Shown: positions 37,782 to 46,546 of the stretch, piece by piece | Position numbering within the stretch: position 1 is the first letter of the stretch | Layout: every line of letters begins with the position of its first letter | Source of the DNA: Ignavigranum ruoffiae | GTDB lineage: Bacteria; Bacillota; Bacilli; Lactobacillales; Aerococcaceae | Assembly (NCBI RefSeq): GCF_900110675.1 | Contig: NZ_FOEN01000001.1 | Span: 372,001-436,000, forward strand | Direction of reading: 5' to 3' | Length of the DNA: 64,000 nt | The notes under the pieces: model-generated | What the model was told of the DNA's origin: nothing | Databases searched by the model: none | What the model saw: the letters and a program-made list of their open reading frames with translations, nothing else | Made by a program: the position numbers and the translations under genes

Positions 37782-38690
37782 TTAGTCTTTAGCGCGAGGG
37801 ACGTAGACGTTTAGAGCATTGGCTTCAACACTTAAATTCAATGGCAGATTAGGACCTGCATCCCCATCTACATTACTGGCTACCGGTGCTCCTTCCATTG
37901 ATTCAATCAGAAATTCATGGTCTTTGAGAATTAATAATTTATCGGTCGGTAGATCGAGCAATTTATTTCCTAAGACAGCTACGCCCATTTCCAATAAGTT
38001 ACTGTCCTTAAGAGCGGTTAAATACATTAGACCATCATTCACTTCAGCTTCCGTATTCATTTGTTCAAAGCCCCCCACCGAATTTGTCAAGCCAATCACT
38101 AAGATCGGTGTTTCAATCTCATGGATACGATCGCTAGAATCTTTGATCTTTAAACGATACGTTTGACCTTCAATGGCGGCGGCTAAACCATCGCGAATAT
38201 AGGCTAATCGACCGATTTTATTCTTTTGATCAGATGAGGTATCGCCCACCGATTCTGCAATGGTGCCTATCGCAATCGTATTGACAAAATAAGATTGATT
38301 AATTTTGCCGATATCAATTTGTTGAGTCTCAACCTTTGCGAACTCGCGGATAAATTGGTCGGTATTTAAAGGCATATGGAGGGCACGGGCCAAATCATTA
38401 ACTGTCCCCATAGGCACAAAGGAGAAATATGGCCTTTGATTCGGACTAGCCAAGATGCCAGCGACGGTCTTGTTAACTGTACCATCCCCACCCAAGCAAA
38501 TTACCGTATCATAACCCTGATCAGCCGCTTGTTGCGCCCAATCAAAGGGATCATCCATATCTTCAGTTTGTCTTAACTCTACCTCCGATTGGTGACTCTG
38601 CACAAGGACCTTACGTAAGTCTTCGCCATATTTAACCGCTTGACCTTTACCTGAACCAGGATTAACAATTAATAATACTTTCTTAAGCAT
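37782..38690 (-). CDS. dagK: Diacylglycerol/lipid kinase (DagK/YegS family)
   Basis: Soluble lipid kinase of 302 residues that recycles diacylglycerol from lipoteichoic acid synthesis into phosphatidic acid. It has the VNPGSGKG start, the catalytic GGDGTVNKTVAGI near residue 60, and PMGTVNDLARAL near residue 95. The C-terminal half is the beta-sandwich domain of the family. Confidence 0.9.
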   Translation of the reverse strand: MLKKVLLIVNPGSGKGQAVKYGEDLRKVLVQSHQSEVELRQTEDMDDPFDWAQQAADQGYDTVICLGGDGTVNKTVAGILASPNQRPYFSFVPMGTVNDLARALHMPLNTDQFIREFAKVETQQIDIGKINQSYFVNTIAIGTIAESVGDTSSDQKNKIGRLAYIRDGLAAAIEGQTYRLKIKDSSDRIHEIETPILVIGLTNSVGGFEQMNTEAEVNDGLMYLTALKDSNLLEMGVAVLGNKLLDLPTDKLLILKDHEFLIESMEGAPVASNVDGDAGPNLPLNLSVEANALNVYVPRAKD

Positions 38691-38838
38691 ACTTGTACCT
38701 CTGTTCTTTATTTTTGTTCAACAATTACTTTACAAATCATTTACTAGCCGCATTCATTTAGCTAAATAATGATAAGCTATTCTGCTGAATGTAGGCTTCT
38801 CCTCCTCAGACTGTATCCGATTAAAGAATGATGAAACC

Positions 38839-38867
38839 TTGAGACCCTGTCAATAATTCGCTATAAT
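38839..38867 (+). promoter_or_regulatory. trhO promoter
   Basis: -35 TTGAGA (38839-38844), 17-nt spacer, perfect -10 TATAAT (38862-38867). The 38691-38838 gap upstream shows nothing else. Confidence 0.8.
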
Positions 38868-38913
38868 ATATCCTTAGAAATACTGTAGCTTGCAACTACA
38901 AGGAGGAAAATTT

Positions 38914-39894
38914 ATGTCTAAACCTTATCGTGTTTTACTCTATTATAAATACCAACCCATTGAAAATCCAGAAGATTTTGTGGCCAAACACCTAGCCTTC
39001 TGTAAATCCATCGGGCTAAAAGGCAGAGTTCTAGTCAGCCATGAAGGTATCAATGGGACAGTGTCTGGTACTGTACACCAAACAGAAAAGTATATGGATT
39101 ATGCTCACAGCTTGCCTGGTTTCGAAGACCTTTGGTTTAAGATTGATCAGGCAGAGGATTATGCCCACCGTAAAATGCATGTCCGCGTCCGCAACGAAAT
39201 TGTCGCTTTAAATTTAGACAAGGATATCGATCATGATCCTAAAGAAATTACGGCGGCTTATCTGAGTCCGAAGGAATTTCACCAAGCGATTCTAGATGAA
39301 GATACCGTTGTATTAGATACGCGTAATGATTATGAGTATGATTTAGGTCATTTCCAAGGGGCGGTTCGGCCAGATATTCGTAATTTTAGAGAATTACCTC
39401 AATGGATTCTTGACCATAAAGAAGAATTTATGGATAAACGAGTGGTCATGTACTGTACTGGTGGAATCCGCTGTGATAAATTCTCTGGCTGGATGATGAA
39501 AGAAGGCATCGGCAAAGATATCGGTCAATTACACGGTGGTATTGATACTTATGGTAAAGATCCAGAAATCCGTGGCGATCTCTGGGAAGGCAAGATGTAT
39601 GTCTTTGATGATCGCATTTCCGTACCGATTAACCATGTCAACCCTACGGTCATTGGTAAAGATTATTTCGATGGAAGTCCCTGTGAACGTTATGTAAATT
39701 GTGGAAATCCTGAATGTAATGAGCAGATCTTATGTTCTGCCGAGAATGAAGCCAAATATGTCCGCGGTTGCAGTCCTGAATGTCGCCGAAATCCTCGTAA
39801 CCGTTATGTTGCCGAACATCATCTGTCACTAGAAGAATGGGAAAACCGCCTAAACCAAATCGGTGAAAGCCTAAAAGTTGATCATACTGCTTAA
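38914..39894 (+). CDS. trhO: tRNA uridine hydroxylase (rhodanese-like TrhO/YceA)
   Basis: Forms 5-hydroxyuridine at tRNA position 34, independently of prephenate. The 326-residue protein starts with an acylphosphatase-like domain ([10 protein letters not shown]). A rhodanese domain follows, with active-site Cys in [13 protein letters not shown] near residue 184. The C-terminal Cys-rich segment contains [16 protein letters not shown] 38914 follows AAGGAGGAAAATTT. Confidence 0.93.
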   Translation: MSKPYRVLLYYKYQPIENPEDFVAKHLAFCKSIGLKGRVLVSHEGINGTVSGTVHQTEKYMDYAHSLPGFEDLWFKIDQAEDYAHRKMHVRVRNEIVALNLDKDIDHDPKEITAAYLSPKEFHQAILDEDTVVLDTRNDYEYDLGHFQGAVRPDIRNFRELPQWILDHKEEFMDKRVVMYCTGGIRCDKFSGWMMKEGIGKDIGQLHGGIDTYGKDPEIRGDLWEGKMYVFDDRISVPINHVNPTVIGKDYFDGSPCERYVNCGNPECNEQILCSAENEAKYVRGCSPECRRNPRNRYVAEHHLSLEEWENRLNQIGESLKVDHTA

Positions 39895-39920
39895 AAATTC
39901 CAAAGAAAGAGGGTGGATTC

Positions 39921-42776
39921 ATGCCAGAATCGAAGTATCCCAAACAGCAAGACGGGAATACTGAAAAGCATGCTCATTCCCGCCGAAGACGAGACATTCA
40001 TCAAAAAAATAAATTAAACGAATTTCGTTTCAAGGAAATTAATTTCCAGAAACATAAAAAACAGCCGTCTTCAAATTTTGCTTCAAGATGGAAACAATTC
40101 ATTCAAGGCCTCCCTTTCGCAAATCAAAACCGTTCAAAAAAGACCGATACAAATGTTGATTCAGACAGCACCAAAAAACAAACATATTTTGTAAAAGAAA
40201 AATCAATGAATCCAAACGAAAGTGGATTACAGCTAAAACGCCGTCAAAATGAATCCACAAAGAAAGCGAATCCCTATCAAATTTCAAATCTTGATTCGAA
40301 AGAGCGTACCCTCTTTTCATTGAATGTCTTCTTAAATGTTATCGGTAAATTATTAATTTACTTATTAGCCATATTAATCCTAGGTGGTTCAGTTGGTTTG
40401 GGAGCCGGTGTTGGCTATTTCGCCCGACTAGTCTCTCAAACCCCACCCCCAAGTCAGGAACAAATGCTCGAAGATATTAATCGGTTAGAACAACAGAGTA
40501 CCATTTATTACGCTAATGGCACACCGATAGCGAATGTGCAGTCGGACTTGGTCCGTAGCTTGACTCAACTGGATGAAATTTCGCCAGAAATTAAAGATGG
40601 TATCATTGCCACTGAGGACGAATATTTCTATGAACACCCTGGAATCGTTCCTAAAGCCATCCTACGGGCCGCGATTGAAACCTTGTTTAAAGGATCAGGA
40701 ACCGGTGGGTCCACCATTACCCAGCAATTGGTGAAACAGCAAATGCTTTCCAATGATGTTACTTTCTTCCGTAAAGCCAATGAAATTTTGTTGGCCTTAC
40801 GTTTAGAAAATAATTTCTCGAAAGATGATATCTTAACGGCCTATTTAAATGTTTCACCTTTTGGACGCAACAATAAAGGTGAAAATATTGCCGGAATCGC
40901 TAAAGCAGCCGAAGGAATTTTTGGTAGGTCTACCGAAGAGGTCAATTTGAATCAAGCTGCCTTCCTGGTTGGACTCCCCCAAGATCCTTATGCCTACACT
41001 CCATACAACCAAGATGGGTCATTAAGGTCCGACGAAGAATTGCAACGAGGTTTAGATCGAATGAAGACCGTCTTGTACCGGATGTACCGGGCGCAGAAAT
41101 TAAGTAAAGAAGAATATGAACAAGCTTTAACGTATGACATTCGTAAAGACTTTATTCAGCCAGAGGCTAAACGCGAAGATCGACAATCTTATCTATATCA
41201 AGCCATGGCTCATGGAGCCATTGAGAAGTTGATGCACATCAACATCCTGGATGATGGTTATACTTTAGACCAAGTCTATAGTGATGATGAGTGGTATAAT
41301 GAATATTATTTCAAAGCAGAAGAACAACTTCGTACCGGGGGTTATCGAATTTATACCACGATAGATAAAGAAATCTATGACCAATTACAACAATCTGCTC
41401 AAGCCTATGAAGATGAATTAGGCGTGCCTTATGAAGGGGTTTATGTCAATCCTGATACCGGTGAAGAAACTTACTACGTTGAACGGGTTCAAACTGGCCT
41501 AGTGGTCATCGAGAATCAAACTGGGAAAGTTCTAGGATTTATTTCGGGAACTAATTACGAAGATAATCAAATTGATCATGCTTTTAGAGTCCGTAGATCC
41601 CCAGGGTCCACGATTAAACCACTTGCTGTCTATGGTCCTGCGGTTGATAACGACATTATTAACCCATCAACGATTGTTCCCGACACACCTTTTGTTCAAA
41701 CATTCGAAGATGGTAGTACTTGGGAGCCAACCAATTATGGGACAGCGGTCTCCAACACCTTTATGACCGTCCGCAAAGCTTTATTAAGATCGGACAACCT
41801 CCCCGCCGTGCGAGTTTACCAAGAATCATTACGTCAAGGTGTGCCGGTGATTGACTATCTTAAGAAAATGGGCTTTAATCCTGTAGATTCTTATACTGCC
41901 GAAGATACTGAGAATTTAGCCTTCGCTCTCGGTGGTGTCACCACTGGACCGACCGTCTTTGAAGAAACGCGAGCCTTCACTACCTTTGCTAATAATGGGA
42001 ATTATGTGGATGGCTATTATATTGAAAGAATCGAAGACGCCTTCGGCAATACCGTCTTTCAACAAGATGCTGAACCTGTGCCAGTCTTCGCTGAAGACTC
42101 AAACTATTTAATGGTTGATATGTTACGAGATACCATGACCGAAGGTACAGGACGAACAGCTAATCAATATAAAGAAGTCCCAGGAGATTGGATTGCCAAG
42201 ACTGGGATTAGTGAGAATTCAAAAGACATTTGGGTGCTTGCTTCTACCCCAGCTCTGACCGTGGGTTCATGGATTGGTTATGACAGTCGCTACGCTGAAT
42301 ATACAATTGATGTCAATGATGGTTATGGTTTAGAGAGTGTCCGCAGTCAAATTTATTGGGCACGGATTGTCAATGATTTATATGCACTCAGACCCGATAT
42401 ATTCGGCACTGATTTGACCTTTAAACAACCTGATTCTGTAATGCAAACCAATATCGTCGAAACTACTGGAACTTTACCAGGAACGACTGAATTTAATGGC
42501 ATGCGCTTCAGCGTTAGCCAGCCACTAGTCCAAGAAATCTTTAAGACCAGTAACCCTGCTCCAAGACTCACCTATAACTTTATGATTGGGGCAAATGATG
42601 AAGAACTCGCTCAGTTCTGGTCAAATCTAAGAACTCAATATTATCAACAACAAAATTCAAACAATAATCAATCTACTGAAAGTCAAGAATCGACGGATGA
42701 AAGTAATGAATCAAGTCAGGATGAAACCGCATCGAGTTCAGAAGAAACCATTCTAGACACCGAAAATCAAGAATAA
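39921..42776 (+). CDS. Class A penicillin-binding protein (PBP1A/2A family)
   Basis: Bifunctional peptidoglycan polymerase/cross-linker of 951 residues. A basic cytoplasmic tail of about 140 residues is followed by one membrane helix (about 145-170), a GT51 glycosyltransferase (ATEDEYFYEHPGI, GGSTITQQLVKQ), and a transpeptidase with SxxK as SPGSTIKPLAV, SxN as SDN, and KTGIS. The last 60 residues are a Q/N/S/E-rich low-complexity tail. The cytoplasmic tail is long for this family. It starts 26 nt after trhO. Confidence 0.93.
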   Translation: MPESKYPKQQDGNTEKHAHSRRRRDIHQKNKLNEFRFKEINFQKHKKQPSSNFASRWKQFIQGLPFANQNRSKKTDTNVDSDSTKKQTYFVKEKSMNPNESGLQLKRRQNESTKKANPYQISNLDSKERTLFSLNVFLNVIGKLLIYLLAILILGGSVGLGAGVGYFARLVSQTPPPSQEQMLEDINRLEQQSTIYYANGTPIANVQSDLVRSLTQLDEISPEIKDGIIATEDEYFYEHPGIVPKAILRAAIETLFKGSGTGGSTITQQLVKQQMLSNDVTFFRKANEILLALRLENNFSKDDILTAYLNVSPFGRNNKGENIAGIAKAAEGIFGRSTEEVNLNQAAFLVGLPQDPYAYTPYNQDGSLRSDEELQRGLDRMKTVLYRMYRAQKLSKEEYEQALTYDIRKDFIQPEAKREDRQSYLYQAMAHGAIEKLMHINILDDGYTLDQVYSDDEWYNEYYFKAEEQLRTGGYRIYTTIDKEIYDQLQQSAQAYEDELGVPYEGVYVNPDTGEETYYVERVQTGLVVIENQTGKVLGFISGTNYEDNQIDHAFRVRRSPGSTIKPLAVYGPAVDNDIINPSTIVPDTPFVQTFEDGSTWEPTNYGTAVSNTFMTVRKALLRSDNLPAVRVYQESLRQGVPVIDYLKKMGFNPVDSYTAEDTENLAFALGGVTTGPTVFEETRAFTTFANNGNYVDGYYIERIEDAFGNTVFQQDAEPVPVFAEDSNYLMVDMLRDTMTEGTGRTANQYKEVPGDWIAKTGISENSKDIWVLASTPALTVGSWIGYDSRYAEYTIDVNDGYGLESVRSQIYWARIVNDLYALRPDIFGTDLTFKQPDSVMQTNIVETTGTLPGTTEFNGMRFSVSQPLVQEIFKTSNPAPRLTYNFMIGANDEELAQFWSNLRTQYYQQQNSNNNQSTESQESTDESNESSQDETASSSEETILDTENQE

Positions 42777-42803
42777 TTCGCCGATCTTATTTGTAGAAAC
42801 CGA

Positions 42804-42860
42804 TAAAAAGGAGCCTATGACAAACGTCGACTACATTGACTTTGTCACAGGCTCCTTTTT
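42804..42860 (+). terminator. PBP gene terminator
   Basis: AAAAAGGAGCCT...AGGCTCCTTTTT hairpin with a TGACAAA/TTTGTCA extension and a T-run, about 30 nt past the stop. Confidence 0.88.
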
Positions 42861-43010
42861 AATTTATTCGATAACTTACTTTAAGAGAACCATTAGCTTA
42901 CTTTCCGATTGAGGAAAGAACCGAAATTTATAAAGGAATAAAATCATAACAAAAGGTAATTGGTTTAATTGAAAGTGAAATTATAATAAAAGAAGAGATA
43001 AAAAGTTTTT

Positions 43011-43322
43011 TTATACTTCATCATTCAATCTATCCGTTGCTATTTTATAAACTGCATGGTCTGATCGCTTACCAATTGCAACAATTTGGATAATCTGAAT
43101 CTTTCCCGCTTCTTCCGTAAAAATGATTCTTAATCCCGCTTTACGGTGTTTTAACTTGTTGCATGCTTTGAGATTACCTTGTAAAGGTTGTCCAGCTAAC
43201 ATACCCTTCTGACGGATTCTATTGAGTGATTTATCAATTAACAATTTCTGGCTGCCATCTAAATTTTGATAGTCTTTTTTAGAGAATTCGGTCCATGAAA
43301 TTTGATACAAACTTATTCCCAC
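43011..43322 (-). CDS. RelE/ParE-family toxin
   Basis: Small basic protein of 103 residues matching the RelE mRNA-interferase fold. It has an N-terminal ISWTEFSKKDYQNLD, a central LKACNKLKHRKAGLRIIF with conserved basic residues, and a C-terminal AIGKRSDHAVYKIA with the Arg and Tyr expected in the active site. It overlaps the antitoxin gene by 10 nt. It would cleave mRNA on the ribosome when unopposed. Confidence 0.85.
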   Translation of the reverse strand: MGISLYQISWTEFSKKDYQNLDGSQKLLIDKSLNRIRQKGMLAGQPLQGNLKACNKLKHRKAGLRIIFTEEAGKIQIIQIVAIGKRSDHAVYKIATDRLNDEV

Positions 43323-43627
43323 CCATCATGATCATCAATAACGATTGGGTCGTTGGCAACAGAACCCCTTACCTGGAAATCTGAATAAGTCTTCACATCA
43401 TGATTGTTCAATCGCATGGCAACTTCATAATTTAATATTTTTTCTTCAAGTAAATCAATGCGATGATTCAAAGTTTCATATTGCTCCTGACTGAGCATCA
43501 CGCCACTCACAACGTTACGATTAAATACGTAGACACCTGTCTGTGCTTTTTTGGCTTGTTCGAATATTTTGTTTGGATTTTTCTTTACTTCGGTTACCGA
43601 TGTGGTAGGTACGTCTAAAATCCTCAT
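43313..43627 (-). CDS. Phd/YefM-family antitoxin
   Basis: Protein of 104 residues with the Phd/YefM N-terminal DNA-binding pattern (SVTEVKKNPNKIFEQAKKAQ, then GVYVFNRNVVSGVMLSQEQYETL). An acidic C-terminal region, presumed toxin-binding, ends VIDDHDGWE. The antitoxin-first order with overlapping ends is standard for type II modules. ATG 43627 follows GAGAGGGTGCTAAC. Confidence 0.85.
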   Translation of the reverse strand: MRILDVPTTSVTEVKKNPNKIFEQAKKAQTGVYVFNRNVVSGVMLSQEQYETLNHRIDLLEEKILNYEVAMRLNNHDVKTYSDFQVRGSVANDPIVIDDHDGWE

Positions 43628-43666
43628 GTTAGCACCCTCTCTTTCATTTTTATTTATTCTATATTT

Positions 43667-43695
43667 ATTATAAAACTTTTAAAAGTCTGTGTAAA
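43667..43695 (-). promoter_or_regulatory. Toxin-antitoxin promoter with palindromic operator
   Basis: -35 TTTACA (43690-43695), 17-nt spacer, perfect -10 TATAAT (43667-43672). The spacer contains the palindrome ACTTTTAAAAGT, and a similar TTTTAAAAG lies just upstream. Such symmetric sites are where Phd/YefM antitoxins usually repress their own operon. Confidence 0.6.
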
Positions 43696-43787
43696 GTTTT
43701 TTAAAAGAAATATAAAACAAGATTTCTCACACACATTGATAAAATCCACGTAGCTTACAAATACTTTACGACTTGTTGATTAGAACT

Positions 43788-43870
43788 TGTCTAGAGAATC
43801 TAGTCCGAAAATGCCAAAGCTATGAAAAAGAGTTACTTGCTAAGTTATTAATTGAATAATTTCTGACAGC
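43788..43870. repeat. Degenerate repeat copy A in non-coding DNA
   Basis: The stretch around GTCTAGAGAATCTAGTCCG resembles one at 57895-57970 (GTCTAGTGGATTGAGTCCG). Both continue with AAAAxGCxAAxCT and a later ACTxGC. No open frame is present. It may be the remnant of an old mobile element. The rest of 43700-44128 shows no gene I can support. Confidence 0.3.
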
Positions 43871-44128
43871 AATTTTTATCAGCTATCGTTTTGACAAATT
43901 TATAATTCGCTATGCGCTAGCTGGGATTCACAACCAATGGATCAGCCTACTTTACTCACATCAATCCATTGAAGTCTCAGGCTTTTAGGAATTGAATCGT
44001 AAAATAAGTCTGAAGCTTAGCTGGCTAAGCGAAAGACGGTGCCCATCAGTTCTATAATCTCAGGTTAAAGACTATCGCGAAATATATTATGTTTCAGTAT
44101 GATGAACCCTCTATTGGTCGCAGACAAG

Positions 44129-44167
44129 AATAAAGAGCCTAAGCATCTAAACTGCTCTAGGCTCTTT
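44129..44167 (-). terminator. ccpA terminator
   Basis: Minus-strand hairpin AGAGCCTAGAGCA/TGCTTAGGCTCT with a short loop and TTTATTC tail, about 25 nt past the ccpA stop. Confidence 0.8.
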
Positions 44168-44189
44168 TGGTTGATAAGATTGAGGATAT

Positions 44190-45185
44190 TTATAGAGTTG
44201 ACCCTCGTTCAATTAATTGATGTGGTAATACAACTTGGCGTTCATCGACCTCTTCTTGGTTCATCAATTTAGTTAATAAGCGCATCGCTACAGCACCAAT
44301 ATCATAAAGAGGCAATTGAATACATGATAATTGTGGGCGAACCAGTTCAGCAATAATCGAATTATTACTTGAGAAGACAGCAAACTCTTCCGGAACCCTC
44401 ATGCCTCTATCAAGGGCTGCATTCATCACCGCTGCCGCAATGGTGTCCTGGCTCACAACCACACTGTCCACACCTTCAGCTAGGAACCCGTCTAAGATAA
44501 CATTCCCATCTTTTTCGGTATAATCTGCTTGAGCAATCAAGTTCTCATTGAATTCAATTTTATTAGCTGCCAAGGCATTTTTGAAACCGTTAAGCCGGAC
44601 TTCATTATTCATATATTCACTTGGCCCAGTAATCAAACCAACTTTTCGATTACGTTTAAGTAATAAATCAGTGACTTCTTGAGTTGCTTTCTCGTAATCA
44701 ATGACAACGGAATTAATTTCAGGATCTTCAATCACTCCACCCGCAAAGACGACTGGTGTATGGGTCCGTTTCACTTCATCGACCAAACGTTGATCTAAAT
44801 TGTGACCAATAATGATAATGCCGTCGACTTGACTGGCTAAGAGAGAATTAAATACTTTGAGTTTTCTTTCCGTGTTCTCATCTGAGTTTGCTAGAATAAT
44901 ATTATAGCGATACATGGAAGCAATATCATCAATCCCTCGAGCTAAGGCGGCAAAGAAGATATTTGTCACACTTGGGATGACCACACCAACGGTCGTAGTC
45001 TTTTTGCTCGCTAGTCCACGGGCCACTGCATTAGGACGATATTGTAATCTTTCAATTACATCTGAAACTTTTTTCCTAGTGCTAGGCTTAACATTCGGGT
45101 TTCCATTAACGACACGAGAAACGGTAGCCATTGAAACCCCAGCTTCACGTGCAACATCATAAATTGTAATGGTTTGTTTATCCAT
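44190..45185 (-). CDS. ccpA: Catabolite control protein A
   Basis: LacI-family global regulator of carbon catabolite repression that binds cre sites with HPr-Ser-P. The 331 residues hold the helix-turn-helix TIYDVAREAGVSMATVSRVVNG, the hinge region (YRPNAVARGLASKKTTTVGV), and the periplasmic-binding-protein-like core with TNIFFAALARGIDDIA and TEVDERQ-like end segments. ATG 45185 follows AGGAGGACATCTG. It is downstream of ytxG/ytxH-like genes, as in Bacillus. Confidence 0.95.
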   Translation of the reverse strand: MDKQTITIYDVAREAGVSMATVSRVVNGNPNVKPSTRKKVSDVIERLQYRPNAVARGLASKKTTTVGVVIPSVTNIFFAALARGIDDIASMYRYNIILANSDENTERKLKVFNSLLASQVDGIIIIGHNLDQRLVDEVKRTHTPVVFAGGVIEDPEINSVVIDYEKATQEVTDLLLKRNRKVGLITGPSEYMNNEVRLNGFKNALAANKIEFNENLIAQADYTEKDGNVILDGFLAEGVDSVVVSQDTIAAAVMNAALDRGMRVPEEFAVFSSNNSIIAELVRPQLSCIQLPLYDIGAVAMRLLTKLMNQEEVDERQVVLPHQLIERGSTL

Positions 45186-45224
45186 CAGATGTCCTCCTAA
45201 TAATCTATACTATAAATCAAAGAA

Positions 45225-45253
45225 ATTTTACCATAGGAAACCTTTAGATGCAA
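45225..45253 (-). promoter_or_regulatory. ccpA promoter
   Basis: -35 TTGCAT (45248-45253), 17-nt spacer, -10 TAAAAT (45225-45230) with TG extension (TGGTAAAAT). Confidence 0.75.
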
Positions 45254-45262
45254 GCGCTTCAT
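45249..45262 (-). promoter_or_regulatory. cre-like operator over the ccpA -35 box
   Basis: The sequence TGCAAGCGCTTCAT has the palindromic AAGCGCTT core of cre sites and agrees with the TGWAARCGYTWNCW consensus at 12 of 14 positions. It overlaps the -35 hexamer, a position suited to CcpA autorepression. Confidence 0.55.
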
Positions 45263-45297
45263 TTACAAAAAAATGTTATTTTATGGCATTTTATATG

Positions 45298-45327
45298 AAA
45301 AAATAGAGCCTAGATCAACTAAGCCCT
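45298..45327 (-). terminator. Terminator of the ytxG-ytxH-like pair
   Basis: Minus-strand hairpin AGGGCTTAG/CTAGGCTCT (two wobble pairs) followed by ATTTTTTC, 35 nt past the YtxH-like stop. Confidence 0.7.
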
Positions 45328-45361
45328 ATCAATCAATATTTTTTATTCAAAATGAAATATT

Positions 45362-45862
45362 TTATTGTTGATCTTTTACTACGTCAACCGTTTCTTCGAC
45401 TTCTTGCGCACTTTCTTGGGCTTCTTGGCCTAAATTCTCAGCTTCTTCTTTGACCACTTCGCCGAAGGCACCAAATTCGTCTTTAGTAGTGTTGACAACT
45501 TCGCTACCTTTTTCAACTAATTTGTCTTTTGATTTTGAGAATTCATCTTTCATCCGGTTCATTTCATGATTTGCTTCATGAGAAACATCTTCAAGTTGAG
45601 ATTTCAATTGATCGGCTGAATATTTTAAATTCACTTTAATATCATCGGTCGCTTCCGCAGCAGCATCATAGAATTCCATACCACGTTCATAGGCATAATC
45701 TTTATAATCATTCGCCCGGTCTAACCAATCTTCGAATTCATCACGTAAGTCTTCTCTTAATTCTTCTCCAGATTTTGGTGCGTATAATAAGGCAGTCAAT
45801 CCTGCTACCGCTGCTCCAAAAATTGCTCCTAAGAAAAATCCGCCATTATTATTCTTACTCAT
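45362..45862 (-). CDS. YtxH domain-containing protein
   Basis: Protein of 166 residues. A Gly-rich membrane helix (NGGFFLGAIFGAAVAGLTALLYAPKSG, split across residues 6-32) is followed by a long charged helical tail rich in E, D and K. APKSGEELRE is the YtxH signature. The family is stress-associated in Bacillus, with no biochemical role defined. It lies 16 nt downstream of the DUF948 gene. Confidence 0.85.
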   Translation of the reverse strand: MSKNNNGGFFLGAIFGAAVAGLTALLYAPKSGEELREDLRDEFEDWLDRANDYKDYAYERGMEFYDAAAEATDDIKVNLKYSADQLKSQLEDVSHEANHEMNRMKDEFSKSKDKLVEKGSEVVNTTKDEFGAFGEVVKEEAENLGQEAQESAQEVEETVDVVKDQQ

Positions 45863-45878
45863 TGTTCATTCCTCCTAA

Positions 45879-46406
45879 TTAATGAATGGTTATATCTCCA
45901 GCTGCACTGGCTGGGGTTTCGGTAGGTCGATAAGCTTCTAGTTTTGATGTTTCAAAGTCTACTGACTCAGGCTCATAATTCGTTTGATTAGGTTTCTTGC
46001 GCGACTTAAAGCGATTCAATGATGTTTGAACAATCTTATCAAAGGATGAAGTTTTCTTCTTACCGACCCCTTTCATTAAGTTCACAGTCATCTGTCTCGT
46101 GGAATCATTTAAATCTGAAACGGTAATTCCTAAGTCGCCAATGGCAGTAAATAATGGATCAGTCTTGGCAACTTTTCCATTCACATCATCCACTAACCCA
46201 TTAGCCTTGTTAAGTAGACCCTCCACCTCAATCGATAAATTATCGACATCCTTGGTGACAATGTCTAAAGTTTTGTTCGCTCGTTGTACTGTGGTTTTTA
46301 GTTCATCCATGATTTTCATGAGTTTCGCTAAATTTAAGCAAAGATAGATTACTAATACTGCAAAGGCAATCGCAGCAATCAGTCCCGCAATCGCTCCCAT
46401 TCCCAT
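45879..46406 (-). CDS. DUF948 (YtxG-like) membrane protein
   Basis: Protein of 175 residues with one N-terminal membrane helix (about residues 5-28) and a coiled-coil region of alternating hydrophobic and polar residues (30-110), typical of DUF948/YtxG. A basic segment (KKKTSSFDKIVQTSLNRFKSRKK) follows. Pairing with YtxH and ccpA mirrors the Bacillus ytxGH-ccpA neighbourhood. Molecular role unknown. Confidence 0.82.
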   Translation of the reverse strand: MGMGAIAGLIAAIAFAVLVIYLCLNLAKLMKIMDELKTTVQRANKTLDIVTKDVDNLSIEVEGLLNKANGLVDDVNGKVAKTDPLFTAIGDLGITVSDLNDSTRQMTVNLMKGVGKKKTSSFDKIVQTSLNRFKSRKKPNQTNYEPESVDFETSKLEAYRPTETPASAAGDITIH

Positions 46407-46439
46407 TAAACTTCCTCCTTTTCTTATCTTGATAGATTA

Positions 46440-46468
46440 AATATACCATGTTTTATCTTATCTTCCAA
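46440..46468 (-). promoter_or_regulatory. Promoter of the ytxG-ytxH-like pair
   Basis: -35 TTGGAA (46463-46468), 17-nt spacer, -10 TATATT (46440-46445) with TGG extension. The hexamers look like the housekeeping sigma factor type. Confidence 0.7.
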
Positions 46469-46546
46469 AAAATAAGACTTCTTTGTCATAAAGCTTTCAT
46501 TTCCATTTATCAGGATTTTTGATATATTAAGATTGAGGTGAAGCTC

